A stretch of DNA of 22,627 nucleotides from the IMG/VR virus record IMGVR_UViG_3300013233_000650, positions 1-22,627 of that record, one strand, 5' to 3'. The stretch's first letter is position 1. The number at the start of each line of letters is the position of its first letter. This DNA is from a virus. Below are positions 7,023-14,106 of the stretch, piece by piece. The notes beneath the pieces were generated by a model that did no database searches, was not told where the DNA came from, and saw only the letters and a program-made list of their open reading frames with translations. The translations under genes and the position numbers were made by a program.

Positions 7023-7649
7023 CTACTAACTGAAGAGTTAACCCCAACAGAAGCTAAAATCATCACTGAAAGCTCTGCTGATGGAAAGACAGCATGGATG
7101 AGTGGAATTTTCATGCAAGCTGATATCAAGAACCGAAACAATCGTGTTTATCCGTTATCCGAAATAACAGAGGCGGTAGCATCTGCAAATCGCATGATAA
7201 CCGAACGTAATGGAATTCTAGGCGAGCTAGACCACCCACAGAGCTTGTCTATAAACCTAGACAGAGTTTCACACATGATTACTGAAATGCACATGGATGG
7301 AAATAATGCAATTGGTAAAGCAAAAATGCTAAACACTCCAATGGGTAATATAGCTAGTGAATTGATCAGAAGCGGCGTTTCATTAGGTGTTTCTTCTCGT
7401 GGTGCTGGAACAGTAAATGAATCTGCTGGTACAGTATCTGGCTTTATTCTAACAACAGTAGATGTGGTAGCCATGCCATCCGCTATGGATGCTTACCCCT
7501 CAACCGTGTTTGAATCATTAGAATCAGCACAGAACGGCAAAGTCATTTTAGATTTAGCAGAATCTGTTAAGCATGATGATGCGGCTCAGAAGTATCTGAA
7601 AAAAGAAATCCTAGCTTGGTTATCCACAGGATTATTTGCAAAGAAATAA
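7011..7649 (+). CDS. 21: Prohead maturation protease (gp21-like)
   Basis: Serine protease packed in the prohead, which cuts scaffold, core and capsid proteins before DNA packaging. The 212 residues equal the length I recall for T4 gp21. The family's active-site segments are present: GELDHP with the catalytic His at 75, and GVSSRGAG with the nucleophile among Ser128/Ser129. GIFMQADIKNRNNRVYP at 32-48 matches the conserved N-terminal strand region (T4: GIFMQAEVVNRNKRLYP). The N-terminus reads MKNQLLTE, where LTE at 6-8 fits the enzyme's own cleavage signal and suggests self-processing. AAGGA at 6999-7003 is the ribosome binding site, 7 bases from the ATG. It is followed by a hairpin terminator, then the scaffold gene under its own late box. 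Confidence 0.93.
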   Translation: MKNQLLTEELTPTEAKIITESSADGKTAWMSGIFMQADIKNRNNRVYPLSEITEAVASANRMITERNGILGELDHPQSLSINLDRVSHMITEMHMDGNNAIGKAKMLNTPMGNIASELIRSGVSLGVSSRGAGTVNESAGTVSGFILTTVDVVAMPSAMDAYPSTVFESLESAQNGKVILDLAESVKHDDAAQKYLKKEILAWLSTGLFAKK

Positions 7650-7658
7650 TAGATCATA

Positions 7659-7690
7659 GCCCTCTAACATTAGAGGGCATTTGATTTTAG
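7659..7690 (+). terminator. Hairpin terminator after the protease gene
   Basis: GCCCTCTA (7659-7666) pairs with TAGAGGGC (7671-7678) around a 4-base loop, followed by ATTTGATTTT. The stem is GC-rich and sits 10 bases after the stop. The T tract is broken by AG, so termination may be partial. The rest of the 274-base gap to the scaffold gene holds a smaller hairpin (GAGCCA 7752-7757 with TGGCTC 7767-7772), the late box at 7818 and an AT palindrome. Confidence 0.65.
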
Positions 7691-7817
7691 TGGTATTTCT
7701 ACACCAAAACACAAAAAGTTAGAATTTCACAAAATCACCGAACACCACTCAGAGCCACATGTTACCTGGCTCTAATATCACAACACACATAACTCGCCAG
7801 TTACCACATCTCCCTTC

Positions 7818-7825
7818 TATAAATA
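7818..7825 (+). promoter_or_regulatory. Late promoter box (TATAAATA) for the scaffold and capsid genes
   Basis: Exact match to the T4 late consensus TATAAATA, 98 bases before the scaffold ATG. No terminator is seen between scaffold and capsid genes, so this promoter probably serves both. The leader of roughly 90 bases is longer than at the other late genes here and includes a 16-bp AT palindrome at 7866-7881. Confidence 0.7.
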
Positions 7826-7865
7826 ATAATGTACGGAAATGTACGTTATGCTTTTTGCATGACAG

Positions 7866-7881
7866 ATTTAATATATTAAAT
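7866..7881. repeat. 16-bp AT palindrome in the scaffold gene leader
   Basis: ATTTAATATATTAAAT is a perfect inverted repeat with no loop, 42 bases before the scaffold start and 30 bases before its ribosome binding site. It may form a weak RNA structure or be a protein site; AT-rich sequence makes chance occurrence quite possible. Confidence 0.4.
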
Positions 7882-7923
7882 TTTTAAAACAATACAAACT
7901 TAAAACTAACAGGAGATTGAGTA

Positions 7924-8865
7924 ATGAATGAGTTGCTGCAAAAACTCCTTGAAGCTGAAGTCCTTTCAGAAGATACAAAAACTGAACTGGAACAAGCATT
8001 CAAGACACAGTTAGACGAAGCTATAACAGCCGCTAAAGATGAAGCAGCAGCTGATGTACGTGCTGAGTTAACTGAACAATGGGTAAAGGAACGTGATACA
8101 TTAGTAGAAGCGATCGATTCGAAAGTAGGTGAATTCCTAGAAGAAGAGATTACTGAACTTAAAAGTGATATCGAAAGCTTCCGTGATTTAGAAGCAGAAT
8201 ACGCTACAAAGATTGTTGAAGCGAAAGCATCAATGGGCGATGAGTTGAAATCTGACTTAACTGAATTAGTAGAAAAAATTGACGCATTTTTAGAAATCCG
8301 TCTTGCTGCTGAAATAGAAGAATTGCATGAAGACATTATGGAAGTTCGTAAAAACGAATTCGGCCGTAAAGTATTTGAAGCATTCACTGCTGAATTTGCT
8401 GATAACTATGCAGACGATGATAGCGCAGCCGCATCTCTACGTGAGAAGACAGAACGCTTAACAGATGTAGAAGCACAATTACAAGAATCAGAGCGCGTGC
8501 GTAATGATTTAGAAAGAACTATCAAGATGGAAAGTGTACTTGAGCCATTAGCTGGAAGACAGCGTGACATCATGGAAGCAATCCTACGCAAGGTAGACAC
8601 AACTAATCTCGAAGAAGGATACAAGACATTTATCGGTCGTGTACTTCGTGAATCGGAAGATACAACTGTATCAGAAGATGCCAAATCAGAGAAGGAAGAT
8701 AAAGTACTAGCTGAAGGCGAAGAGAAAAAAGGTAAGAAAACTCCTGTAGTTGAAGGTGTGGTACTTACTGGCGATAAAAAAGCAATCATCGAAGAAAGCG
8801 TTGAAGTAGATGCAGATGCGGAATCTCGCAAAGCATACCTACGAAAATTAGCTGGAATCGTATAA
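7924..8865 (+). CDS. 22: Prohead scaffold protein (gp22-like)
   Basis: Major internal scaffold on which the capsid shell assembles and which the prohead protease degrades before packaging. The 313 residues (T4 gp22: 269) are almost wholly helical, very acidic and heptad-patterned, as expected for an elongated coiled-coil core. The N-terminus MNELLQKLLEAEVLSE ends in LSE at 14-16, a predicted protease cut after Glu16. A second feature is the Lys/Glu-rich tail (about 245-313). AGGAG at 7911-7915 lies 8 bases before the ATG. It sits directly between protease and major capsid genes, the T4 order. Identification rests on position, composition and cleavage motif, since this family is poorly conserved. 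Confidence 0.88.
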   Translation: MNELLQKLLEAEVLSEDTKTELEQAFKTQLDEAITAAKDEAAADVRAELTEQWVKERDTLVEAIDSKVGEFLEEEITELKSDIESFRDLEAEYATKIVEAKASMGDELKSDLTELVEKIDAFLEIRLAAEIEELHEDIMEVRKNEFGRKVFEAFTAEFADNYADDDSAAASLREKTERLTDVEAQLQESERVRNDLERTIKMESVLEPLAGRQRDIMEAILRKVDTTNLEEGYKTFIGRVLRESEDTTVSEDAKSEKEDKVLAEGEEKKGKKTPVVEGVVLTGDKKAIIEESVEVDADAESRKAYLRKLAGIV

Positions 8866-8911
8866 AACTTTTCGAACTTTAAACTATAATAACTTTAGGA
8901 GTTAAAACAAA

Positions 8912-10387
8912 ATGAACGATTTATTCGAAAACTGGGCAGAAACCAAAGGCGCATTGCTTGAAGGTTTAAACGCTGAGAAGCAAGCAATTGTTGCACCGCT
9001 TCTTGAAAACCAAAAAGCACAGCTGTTATCAGAAGATGCAGCTTCAGGGTCTACGACCGCACATGATATTGCAGGCTTCCGCAAAATCTTAATCCCAATG
9101 ATCCGTCGTATTATGCCTGGCACAATCGCAACGGAATTAGTTGGTGTACAACCTATGACAGGTCCTGTTGGACTTACATATTCTTTACGCTACAGATATT
9201 CTGAAGCAGTTGCTGGAACACCTGGTGCTAACCCTTATGGTTTACCAAATGATACAGCAGCAGGCGACGAAGCATTCTCAAACGTATCTCCAATCCGTTC
9301 TTTCTACTCAGGTGGAAACGGTACTGCTCAAGTAGCTGGTGCTGATGGTATTGGTGCAGGTTCAGAAGCTCCGGCAATGAATGACACTAACCCAGCAACT
9401 GGTAAAGCATGGGGCTCTTCTTTAGATGCAGCAAATGCTTCTTCTTTTGGCCCATATGGTGATCCTGGATCAGCAGCTGAAGCAGCAACTAACTCAAACG
9501 GTGACCGTTCTGCTAACTACTTTAAAGATGTAGCTGGTTCATTACACGGTGGTTCTGGTTCAAACCTTGAAGGTTCTGGTGGTCGTAAGATGACTTTGGA
9601 CGTTGTTTCTCAAGCAGTTGAAGCTGGTTCACGTAAGTTACAAGCTGGCTGGACTATTGAAGCTATGCAAGACCTTAACGCACAACACGGCTTAGATTTA
9701 GAATCAGAAATGACTCAAGCTCTTTCAGCTGAAATTGTACAAGAAATCGATTACGAAATCATCTCTGACTTATTAGCTCTTGCTGGTACTGTTGAGACTT
9801 TTGACGGTTCTGGTGCAGGTTCATATGGTGGTGGCGCTGGTGGTAATTATGCTCCTGCTTATGTTGGTGATCGTTTAGCTAACTTAGGTGTTATCATAAA
9901 CCGTGTTGCAAATGAAATCGGCCGTAAGACTCGTCGTGGTTCAGGTAACTTCATGGTGGTTTCACCATTAGTTGTTTCAGTTCTACAATCTGCTGCTAAG
10001 TCAGTATTCGCTCCAGCCGTTGAAGGATCTTTTAAAGGACCTAACAACACTATGCTAGTTGGTACACTTAATGGAAACATTAAAGTATATAGCTACATGT
10101 GGAACCAGGCAGGTGCAGGTTTAAACTTAGGTGGTGGTGATTCTGTGAACGATACAGCACTTATCGGCTATAAAGGCGGAAACGGTGAAACCGATTCAGG
10201 TTATTTCTACTGTCCTTATATTCCATTAATGAGTTCTGGTGTGATTATTCATCCTACTACCTTCCAACCTGTAGTTTCACTTATGACAAGATATGGCAAA
10301 AGCGTATTTGTTAATAACGAAACTTCACTTGGAAATTCTTCCGATTACTACGGTAAGATAAATGTTGCCAACCTTGACTTAGTGTAA
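8912..10387 (+). CDS. 23: Major capsid protein (gp23-like)
   Basis: Forms the hexameric shell of the head, HK97 fold. Encodes 491 residues (T4 gp23: 521). The N-terminal delta-type segment reads GLNAEKQAIVAPLLENQKAQ and is followed by LLSE at 38-41; cleavage is predicted after Glu41, which would leave DAASG as the mature N-terminus. The next block, IPMIRRIMPGTIATELVGVQPMTGP, contains the strongly conserved motif of the family (T4: VRRAIPNLIAFDICGVQPM). A Gly/Ser/Ala-rich stretch from about residue 85 to 225 corresponds to the surface insertion region. The last third includes the FMVVSPLVVSVLQ and YCPYIPLM segments. AGGAG at 8897-8901 precedes the ATG by 10 bases. A strong terminator follows. 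Favoured codons look tuned for high expression compared with the endonuclease genes. Confidence 0.95.
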   Translation: MNDLFENWAETKGALLEGLNAEKQAIVAPLLENQKAQLLSEDAASGSTTAHDIAGFRKILIPMIRRIMPGTIATELVGVQPMTGPVGLTYSLRYRYSEAVAGTPGANPYGLPNDTAAGDEAFSNVSPIRSFYSGGNGTAQVAGADGIGAGSEAPAMNDTNPATGKAWGSSLDAANASSFGPYGDPGSAAEAATNSNGDRSANYFKDVAGSLHGGSGSNLEGSGGRKMTLDVVSQAVEAGSRKLQAGWTIEAMQDLNAQHGLDLESEMTQALSAEIVQEIDYEIISDLLALAGTVETFDGSGAGSYGGGAGGNYAPAYVGDRLANLGVIINRVANEIGRKTRRGSGNFMVVSPLVVSVLQSAAKSVFAPAVEGSFKGPNNTMLVGTLNGNIKVYSYMWNQAGAGLNLGGGDSVNDTALIGYKGGNGETDSGYFYCPYIPLMSSGVIIHPTTFQPVVSLMTRYGKSVFVNNETSLGNSSDYYGKINVANLDLV

Positions 10388-10406
10388 TCTAATTACTTTG
10401 AGTTAG

Positions 10407-10437
10407 AAAAACCCCGCATGTTATGCGGGGTTTTTTT
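10407..10437 (+). terminator. Strong intrinsic terminator after the capsid gene
   Basis: CCCCGCAT (10412-10419) pairs with ATGCGGGG (10423-10430) around GTT. Five As before the stem face seven Ts after it. This is a classic rho-independent terminator, 19 bases after the capsid stop. Confidence 0.93.
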
Positions 10438-10711
10438 ATGTCTAAATTATGTACCACTTTCCACTATGTGATATTTACTTACTGATTGGTAACGCTAGTA
10501 CTCATATTATAATATTACACTGCCAATGTTCACAGTGGGTTCCCTCCTTAAATTGACAACACATCTTTCATTCCAACAACAACAATACTTAATCAGCTTT
10601 CCCGTCACCATTCACACAGACTGGAACTACGTGTGTGGTATTACTGTTGACTTATCATTAAATGTGGTATACTCTCTTTTAACATTGCCTAATATAAACA
10701 TGAGCACCTAA
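10438..10711 (+). promoter_or_regulatory. Gene-free stretch with candidate sigma70 promoters for the second endonuclease
   Basis: No convincing gene lies here. Two sigma70-like arrangements are visible: TTGGTA (10486-10491), 16 bases, TATAAT (10508-10513); and TTGACT (10647-10652), 15 bases, TATACT (10668-10673). The second is close to the endonuclease but its spacer is short; the first has a better spacing and -10 box but leaves a leader of about 190 bases. A near-late box TATAAACA at 10693-10700 is probably fortuitous. A mini-frame ATG AGC ACC TAA (10700-10711) abuts the endonuclease ATG, which lacks a clear ribosome binding site, so reinitiation is possible. Confidence 0.4.
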
Positions 10712-12748
10712 ATGACAGCTAAACTAACAATAACAGAAATATTATCACGACTTGAATCACGCAACATCACAACCGGAATACCAATTCAGTTATATCCAAT
10801 TTCCCAACCATACGTATCCCAGAATGCCCCATTGCAATTTAAATGTCAATATAACCATAAATGGATGGGCAACGTCAATAACACAATAACACTACTGAGG
10901 GGATGTCCGGACTGTAAAAAAATAAACGAGCGAGAAAATAAGCGAATTCCATTTGCAACATTATTACAACAATTTAACAAACATTTTCCGTTGTTTACAT
11001 ATGATGAAAGCTCATACACCAATGCTACTACCCAAATGATAGGTAGGTGTCCAGATCATGGCAAGTTTGATATTATTCCTAGATTGCATGCATTGGGAAA
11101 ACAGGATTGTCCTGATTGTACAGAGATCAAAAGACAACAACTATGGGTAGAGACATTTAAGATAAAAGCCAGTAAAAAACATGGCGGATTTTATACATAC
11201 GATGATGTAGTGTGCGGTAAGCCTCACATTGGAGTGCTAATCACGTGTCCAACACATGGAACATTTAGCCAGCGTCCTGGTGATCATTTACGTGGTCATG
11301 GATGTAAGGCTTGTGTGAACGGTTCAGTATCCCGTAAACAGATATTTTGGACAATGCAGGTTGCAGAACGCGACAATATAACGATTGAACATGCTGGAAA
11401 CGTCGGGGAGTATTTAATACCAGGAACAAGGTTCAAAGCTGATGGGTTCTGTCGAGATACCAATACAGTATATGAATTTCATGGTGATGCATTCCATGGC
11501 AATCCAGAATTATTTAAACCATCTGATAAATGTCACCCATTTGATAAAAATATAACAGCTGGTGAATTATTGCTAACAACAAAGAAGAAAGAAGATACAA
11601 TACGACAAGCTGGATTCAATTTAGTTGTTATGTGGGAACATGACTTCAATAAATTGTATCCTGATTTTACTCCATCGATGGTAACAATTCCATTACTGGG
11701 AACTACGTTGAATTACAATCGTGACATTCCACATGATGAGTTGAAAGCAATACATATAGTATTAAAAGATAAAAAATTTAAAGGATTTAGACATAATCAT
11801 AATTATATTTGCAAACTGTGTGGAAATGGGTTTATATCAACACTAACTCAACGCAAACAAGCATTTAGAAAATATAATGCAACTGGATGTCCCAAGTGTT
11901 CATCTCGGTCATTATCGAATAATGACATACTAGTTGAAATACAAGAAACTGTTGGAGGTACAATCACTAACAATATACTACACATGACTGATACTATCGC
12001 TGTAATGATACAGGGATTGCAGGAAAATAGCAAATATAGTTCAACAAGATTGCAACAATATCACACTGATATTGGAATCCAGTTAATAATAATATTCATG
12101 GATGAGTGGATCAACAACAATCAGTTAATATTGGATAAGTTGATGCATTATAGTGGACATAACTATTATAAACAGATATACGGAAGAAAATGTACAATCC
12201 ACAAAATAACAGGCAAGGAAAAATCAAAGTTCCTCAATGACCACCACGTTCAGGGAAATGATGCTGCCATGATGAGCTATGGCGCTTTCCATGAAGATGA
12301 ATTGGTTGCGGTAATGACGTTTACCAAACCACGTGTCGCCCTTGGATATAAGGACAAGGACAGAACAAAATACGATCTAACGTGGGAACTCAGCAGATTT
12401 GCAACCAATACCAAATATCGAGTGCCAGGAATCGCATCCAAATTGCTGGCCCATTTTAAACGAACCAATCAATGGAATACCATTATTAGTTATGCTGATA
12501 GACGGTGGAGCGTTGGCAATATGTATGATAAATTGGGCTTTGTGTTAACCGTAAAGAACCCACCCAACTACCACTACATCATTGACGGCAAACGGAAACA
12601 CAGATGGAATTTTAGAAAGGATATATTGAAAAATACATTGCCTCACTATGATAAACAGCTCACCGAATACCAAAATATGCAAAATGATGGTAAATGGAGA
12701 GTGTGGGATTGTGGAACGTTACGTTATGTTCTTGAGAGACCGCAGTAG
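10712..12748 (+). CDS. Chimeric homing-type endonuclease with zinc ribbons, two nuclease-like domains and a GNAT-like domain
   Basis: A 678-aa protein. Three zinc-ribbon units open it: Cys45/65/68, Cys113/133/136 and Cys179/198/201, each ending in a CPxC-like or CxxC pair with a His nearby. Then comes a Vsr/EDxHD-like nuclease, FKADGFC (241-247), VYEFHGDAFHGN (253-264) and MWEHDF (307-312), a pattern common in T4-like phage endonucleases. A fourth ribbon (CKLC 367-370, CPKC 393-396) follows. Residues about 405-490 align with the nuclease domain of the other two free-standing enzymes (GIQLIIIFMDEWI matches GIRLITIFEDEWI), but the catalytic stretch IEYCGLYWH has become VMIQGLQEN, so this copy looks dead. 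The GNAT-like domain is at about 497-622 (YRVPGIASKLL, SYADRRWSVGNMYDKLGF). It lies between the capsid terminator and a convergent gene two bases away. Its ribosome binding site is weak. Confidence 0.82.
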   Translation: MTAKLTITEILSRLESRNITTGIPIQLYPISQPYVSQNAPLQFKCQYNHKWMGNVNNTITLLRGCPDCKKINERENKRIPFATLLQQFNKHFPLFTYDESSYTNATTQMIGRCPDHGKFDIIPRLHALGKQDCPDCTEIKRQQLWVETFKIKASKKHGGFYTYDDVVCGKPHIGVLITCPTHGTFSQRPGDHLRGHGCKACVNGSVSRKQIFWTMQVAERDNITIEHAGNVGEYLIPGTRFKADGFCRDTNTVYEFHGDAFHGNPELFKPSDKCHPFDKNITAGELLLTTKKKEDTIRQAGFNLVVMWEHDFNKLYPDFTPSMVTIPLLGTTLNYNRDIPHDELKAIHIVLKDKKFKGFRHNHNYICKLCGNGFISTLTQRKQAFRKYNATGCPKCSSRSLSNNDILVEIQETVGGTITNNILHMTDTIAVMIQGLQENSKYSSTRLQQYHTDIGIQLIIIFMDEWINNNQLILDKLMHYSGHNYYKQIYGRKCTIHKITGKEKSKFLNDHHVQGNDAAMMSYGAFHEDELVAVMTFTKPRVALGYKDKDRTKYDLTWELSRFATNTKYRVPGIASKLLAHFKRTNQWNTIISYADRRWSVGNMYDKLGFVLTVKNPPNYHYIIDGKRKHRWNFRKDILKNTLPHYDKQLTEYQNMQNDGKWRVWDCGTLRYVLERPQ

Positions 12749-12750
12749 CG

Positions 12751-13554
12751 TTATTTGCTGCATTTCCCCTTTTTCTTCGTTGGCGCTTTCCTGAAACTGC
12801 ATTCATTGAATCCGTGACCGGTAATGCGGTATTTGTCTTCTGGTTCAATGATATCAGGATTGCCACCACCCAGAACACCATATAAGAACATGTCAATCTC
12901 CTGCATCATTGTGTAGGGATCCATGATCTTCTGGAAATCATATTGAGATAATTGTGGGTTTGTTAGCAATACTCCCTTGTTTCTGTCTGTGTCTCCAGTA
13001 ACATCAATTACCCAAATAGGAACATTCTCTTCAACAAATATATTGTGGAATCCTTCACTCCCTGAGAATTGATTGAAATATGCATCAACCTTTTTATATT
13101 CCCACTTGATCGTATCATACCACGAATAAGCCGTTTGTTGAGTTCCTTTTGTGAAATTGTCTGCGTATTCACCTCTTGTTTCTTTGTAATCATCGTATTC
13201 GTTCAATACTTTTAATACTTGATCTGCAGTGAATGCTGTGTGTGTTCTCTCTTTCAGGTTGAAACTTGTTGTCCATGACATATGTATCGCTGGATATACC
13301 TTACCACACACCCCAATGTATATTAATTTCTTATTGATATCGGATGTGTTGGATCTTTCAGTTGAAGGTCTTTTCTTAAACATATCCGAATTAAAGAAAT
13401 CATGCATTATTGGCAGTGAATTATCTTTATAATAGTTTGCAGGAGAGACACGAACAACCTTAGTTTCTACGTTCCTGACCCAATGTTTAGATGTATCAAC
13501 CCCATAAGCTAACGCAGAATCGTAGTAATCTTTATATTTTGAGTGTATTTTCAT
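12751..13554 (-). CDS. Conserved-looking protein of unknown function, minus strand
   Basis: A 267-aa soluble protein starting MKIHSKYKDYYDSALAYG. It has no signal peptide or membrane segment. Notable stretches: KLIYIGVCGKVYPAIHM (about 76-92), a Tyr/Trp-rich centre (YSWYDTIKWEYKKVDAYF), PIWVIDVTGDTDRNKG, and a basic C-terminus ending KKKGKCSK. I have the impression that MKI.SKYKDYYD-type proteins recur as hypothetical genes in large myoviruses, but I know no function. AAGGGA at 13562-13567 is the ribosome binding site, 7 bases before the ATG. A near-consensus sigma70 promoter (TTGCAA-17-TATAAT) lies just upstream, so early expression during infection is likely, in contrast to the late genes around it. 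Its stop is two bases from that of the convergent endonuclease, with no clear terminator between them. Confidence 0.8.
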   Translation of the reverse strand: MKIHSKYKDYYDSALAYGVDTSKHWVRNVETKVVRVSPANYYKDNSLPIMHDFFNSDMFKKRPSTERSNTSDINKKLIYIGVCGKVYPAIHMSWTTSFNLKERTHTAFTADQVLKVLNEYDDYKETRGEYADNFTKGTQQTAYSWYDTIKWEYKKVDAYFNQFSGSEGFHNIFVEENVPIWVIDVTGDTDRNKGVLLTNPQLSQYDFQKIMDPYTMMQEIDMFLYGVLGGGNPDIIEPEDKYRITGHGFNECSFRKAPTKKKGKCSK

Positions 13555-13581
13555 GGGTGTTTCCCTTATTGGAGTTGTTGG

Positions 13582-13610
13582 ATTATACTATTAACTGCAT
13601 TGGATTGCAA
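13582..13610 (-). promoter_or_regulatory. Sigma70-type promoter for the minus-strand unknown gene
   Basis: Minus strand: -35 TTGCAA (13605-13610), exactly 17 bases, -10 TATAAT (13582-13587). Start of transcription near 13575, just ahead of the ribosome binding site at 13562-13567. A strong match in both boxes and spacing. Confidence 0.75.
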
Positions 13611-13620
13611 CTGATTTTTG

Positions 13621-13649
13621 TTGACGTATGTGGTGCCTTTGTGTATAAT
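13621..13649 (+). promoter_or_regulatory. Sigma70-type promoter, divergent, for the small 13712 gene
   Basis: Plus strand: -35 TTGACG (13621-13626), 17 bases, -10 TATAAT (13644-13649). It is back to back with the minus-strand promoter at 13582-13610 and 10 bases separate the two -35 boxes, so a bound polymerase on one side could affect the other. Confidence 0.7.
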
Positions 13650-13674
13650 ATTTCGAAGTAATAACAGTCACTAT

Positions 13675-13682
13675 TATAAATA
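13675..13682 (+). promoter_or_regulatory. Late promoter box (TATAAATA) for the small 13712 gene
   Basis: Exact T4 late consensus, 37 bases before the ATG at 13712. Together with the sigma70-type promoter just upstream, it implies expression at more than one stage of infection. Confidence 0.65.
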
Positions 13683-13711
13683 TTACATCACCCAATAGAT
13701 TGGAAGGGACA

Positions 13712-14041
13712 ATGGGACATAAACTAACATTCAAAGAATATGTAGAATCAAAAACCACATTGCTTGCCGCTATTGATAAAACACCCCAGTGTGTTGTTGA
13801 ATATAACGTCTCCAAGTATTGCAAACTTGTCGTTGGAGAATCAATGAACAACAAGGAACATATTGGGTTAAAGCCGAATCAAAAGGTGTTGGTTGAATGG
13901 AAATATGAAGACGTTGATAACCCGACGATAGTGAATATCAGCTTCTCAAAAGTTGATAAGGTCGACCCCTCCCAACAATATAACAGCTATTGGGGAACAG
14001 CCAGATTACAACGCTGGCTTCTCAGTAATACTCAAATCTAA
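13712..14041 (+). CDS. Small protein of unknown function before the neck genes (109 aa)
   Basis: Starts MGHKLTFKEYVESKTTLLAAI and ends WLLSNTQI. It is mixed alpha/beta in appearance, without membrane segments, with a likely beta-rich centre (KVLVEWKYEDVD) and a C-terminal WGTARLQRWLL helix. A TTG in frame at 13700 would add four residues, but the ATG at 13712 is preferred: it follows the purine tract GGAAGGGA (13702-13709), though the spacing is short. The gene carries both a sigma70-type promoter and a late box, which is unusual for a purely structural protein. I do not recognise the family. Context ahead of the neck module permits a head-completion role, but an early accessory function is equally open. 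Confidence 0.75.
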   Translation: MGHKLTFKEYVESKTTLLAAIDKTPQCVVEYNVSKYCKLVVGESMNNKEHIGLKPNQKVLVEWKYEDVDNPTIVNISFSKVDKVDPSQQYNSYWGTARLQRWLLSNTQI

Positions 14042-14068
14042 CATAAATTAAGTCTCTATATATCTTTT

Positions 14069-14076
14069 CATAAATA
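14069..14076 (+). promoter_or_regulatory. Candidate late promoter box (CATAAATA) for the neck module
   Basis: CATAAATA is 30 bases before the ATG at 14107, with AGGAG at 14094-14098 between them. No terminator is visible from here to the end of the tail terminator gene at 19689, so this box probably drives all three neck and completion genes. Confidence 0.55.
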
Positions 14077-14106
14077 CTACTAAAATAACAATTAGGAGTA
14101 ATTTGA

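Noticed and set aside
7650-7923. Search for a tRNA or small gene between protease and scaffold
   Set aside because: No cloverleaf or open frame with a ribosome binding site was seen; only hairpins, the late box and an AT palindrome.
10693-10700. TATAAACA as a late promoter for the second endonuclease
   Set aside because: It departs from TATAAATA at the usually firm seventh position, and the predicted start would lie at or near the ATG.
10526-10711. 61-codon open frame ending directly before the second endonuclease ATG
   Set aside because: No ribosome binding site, odd composition, no recognisable motif; more likely untranslated leader. Only the short ATG AGC ACC TAA at its end may matter for reinitiation.
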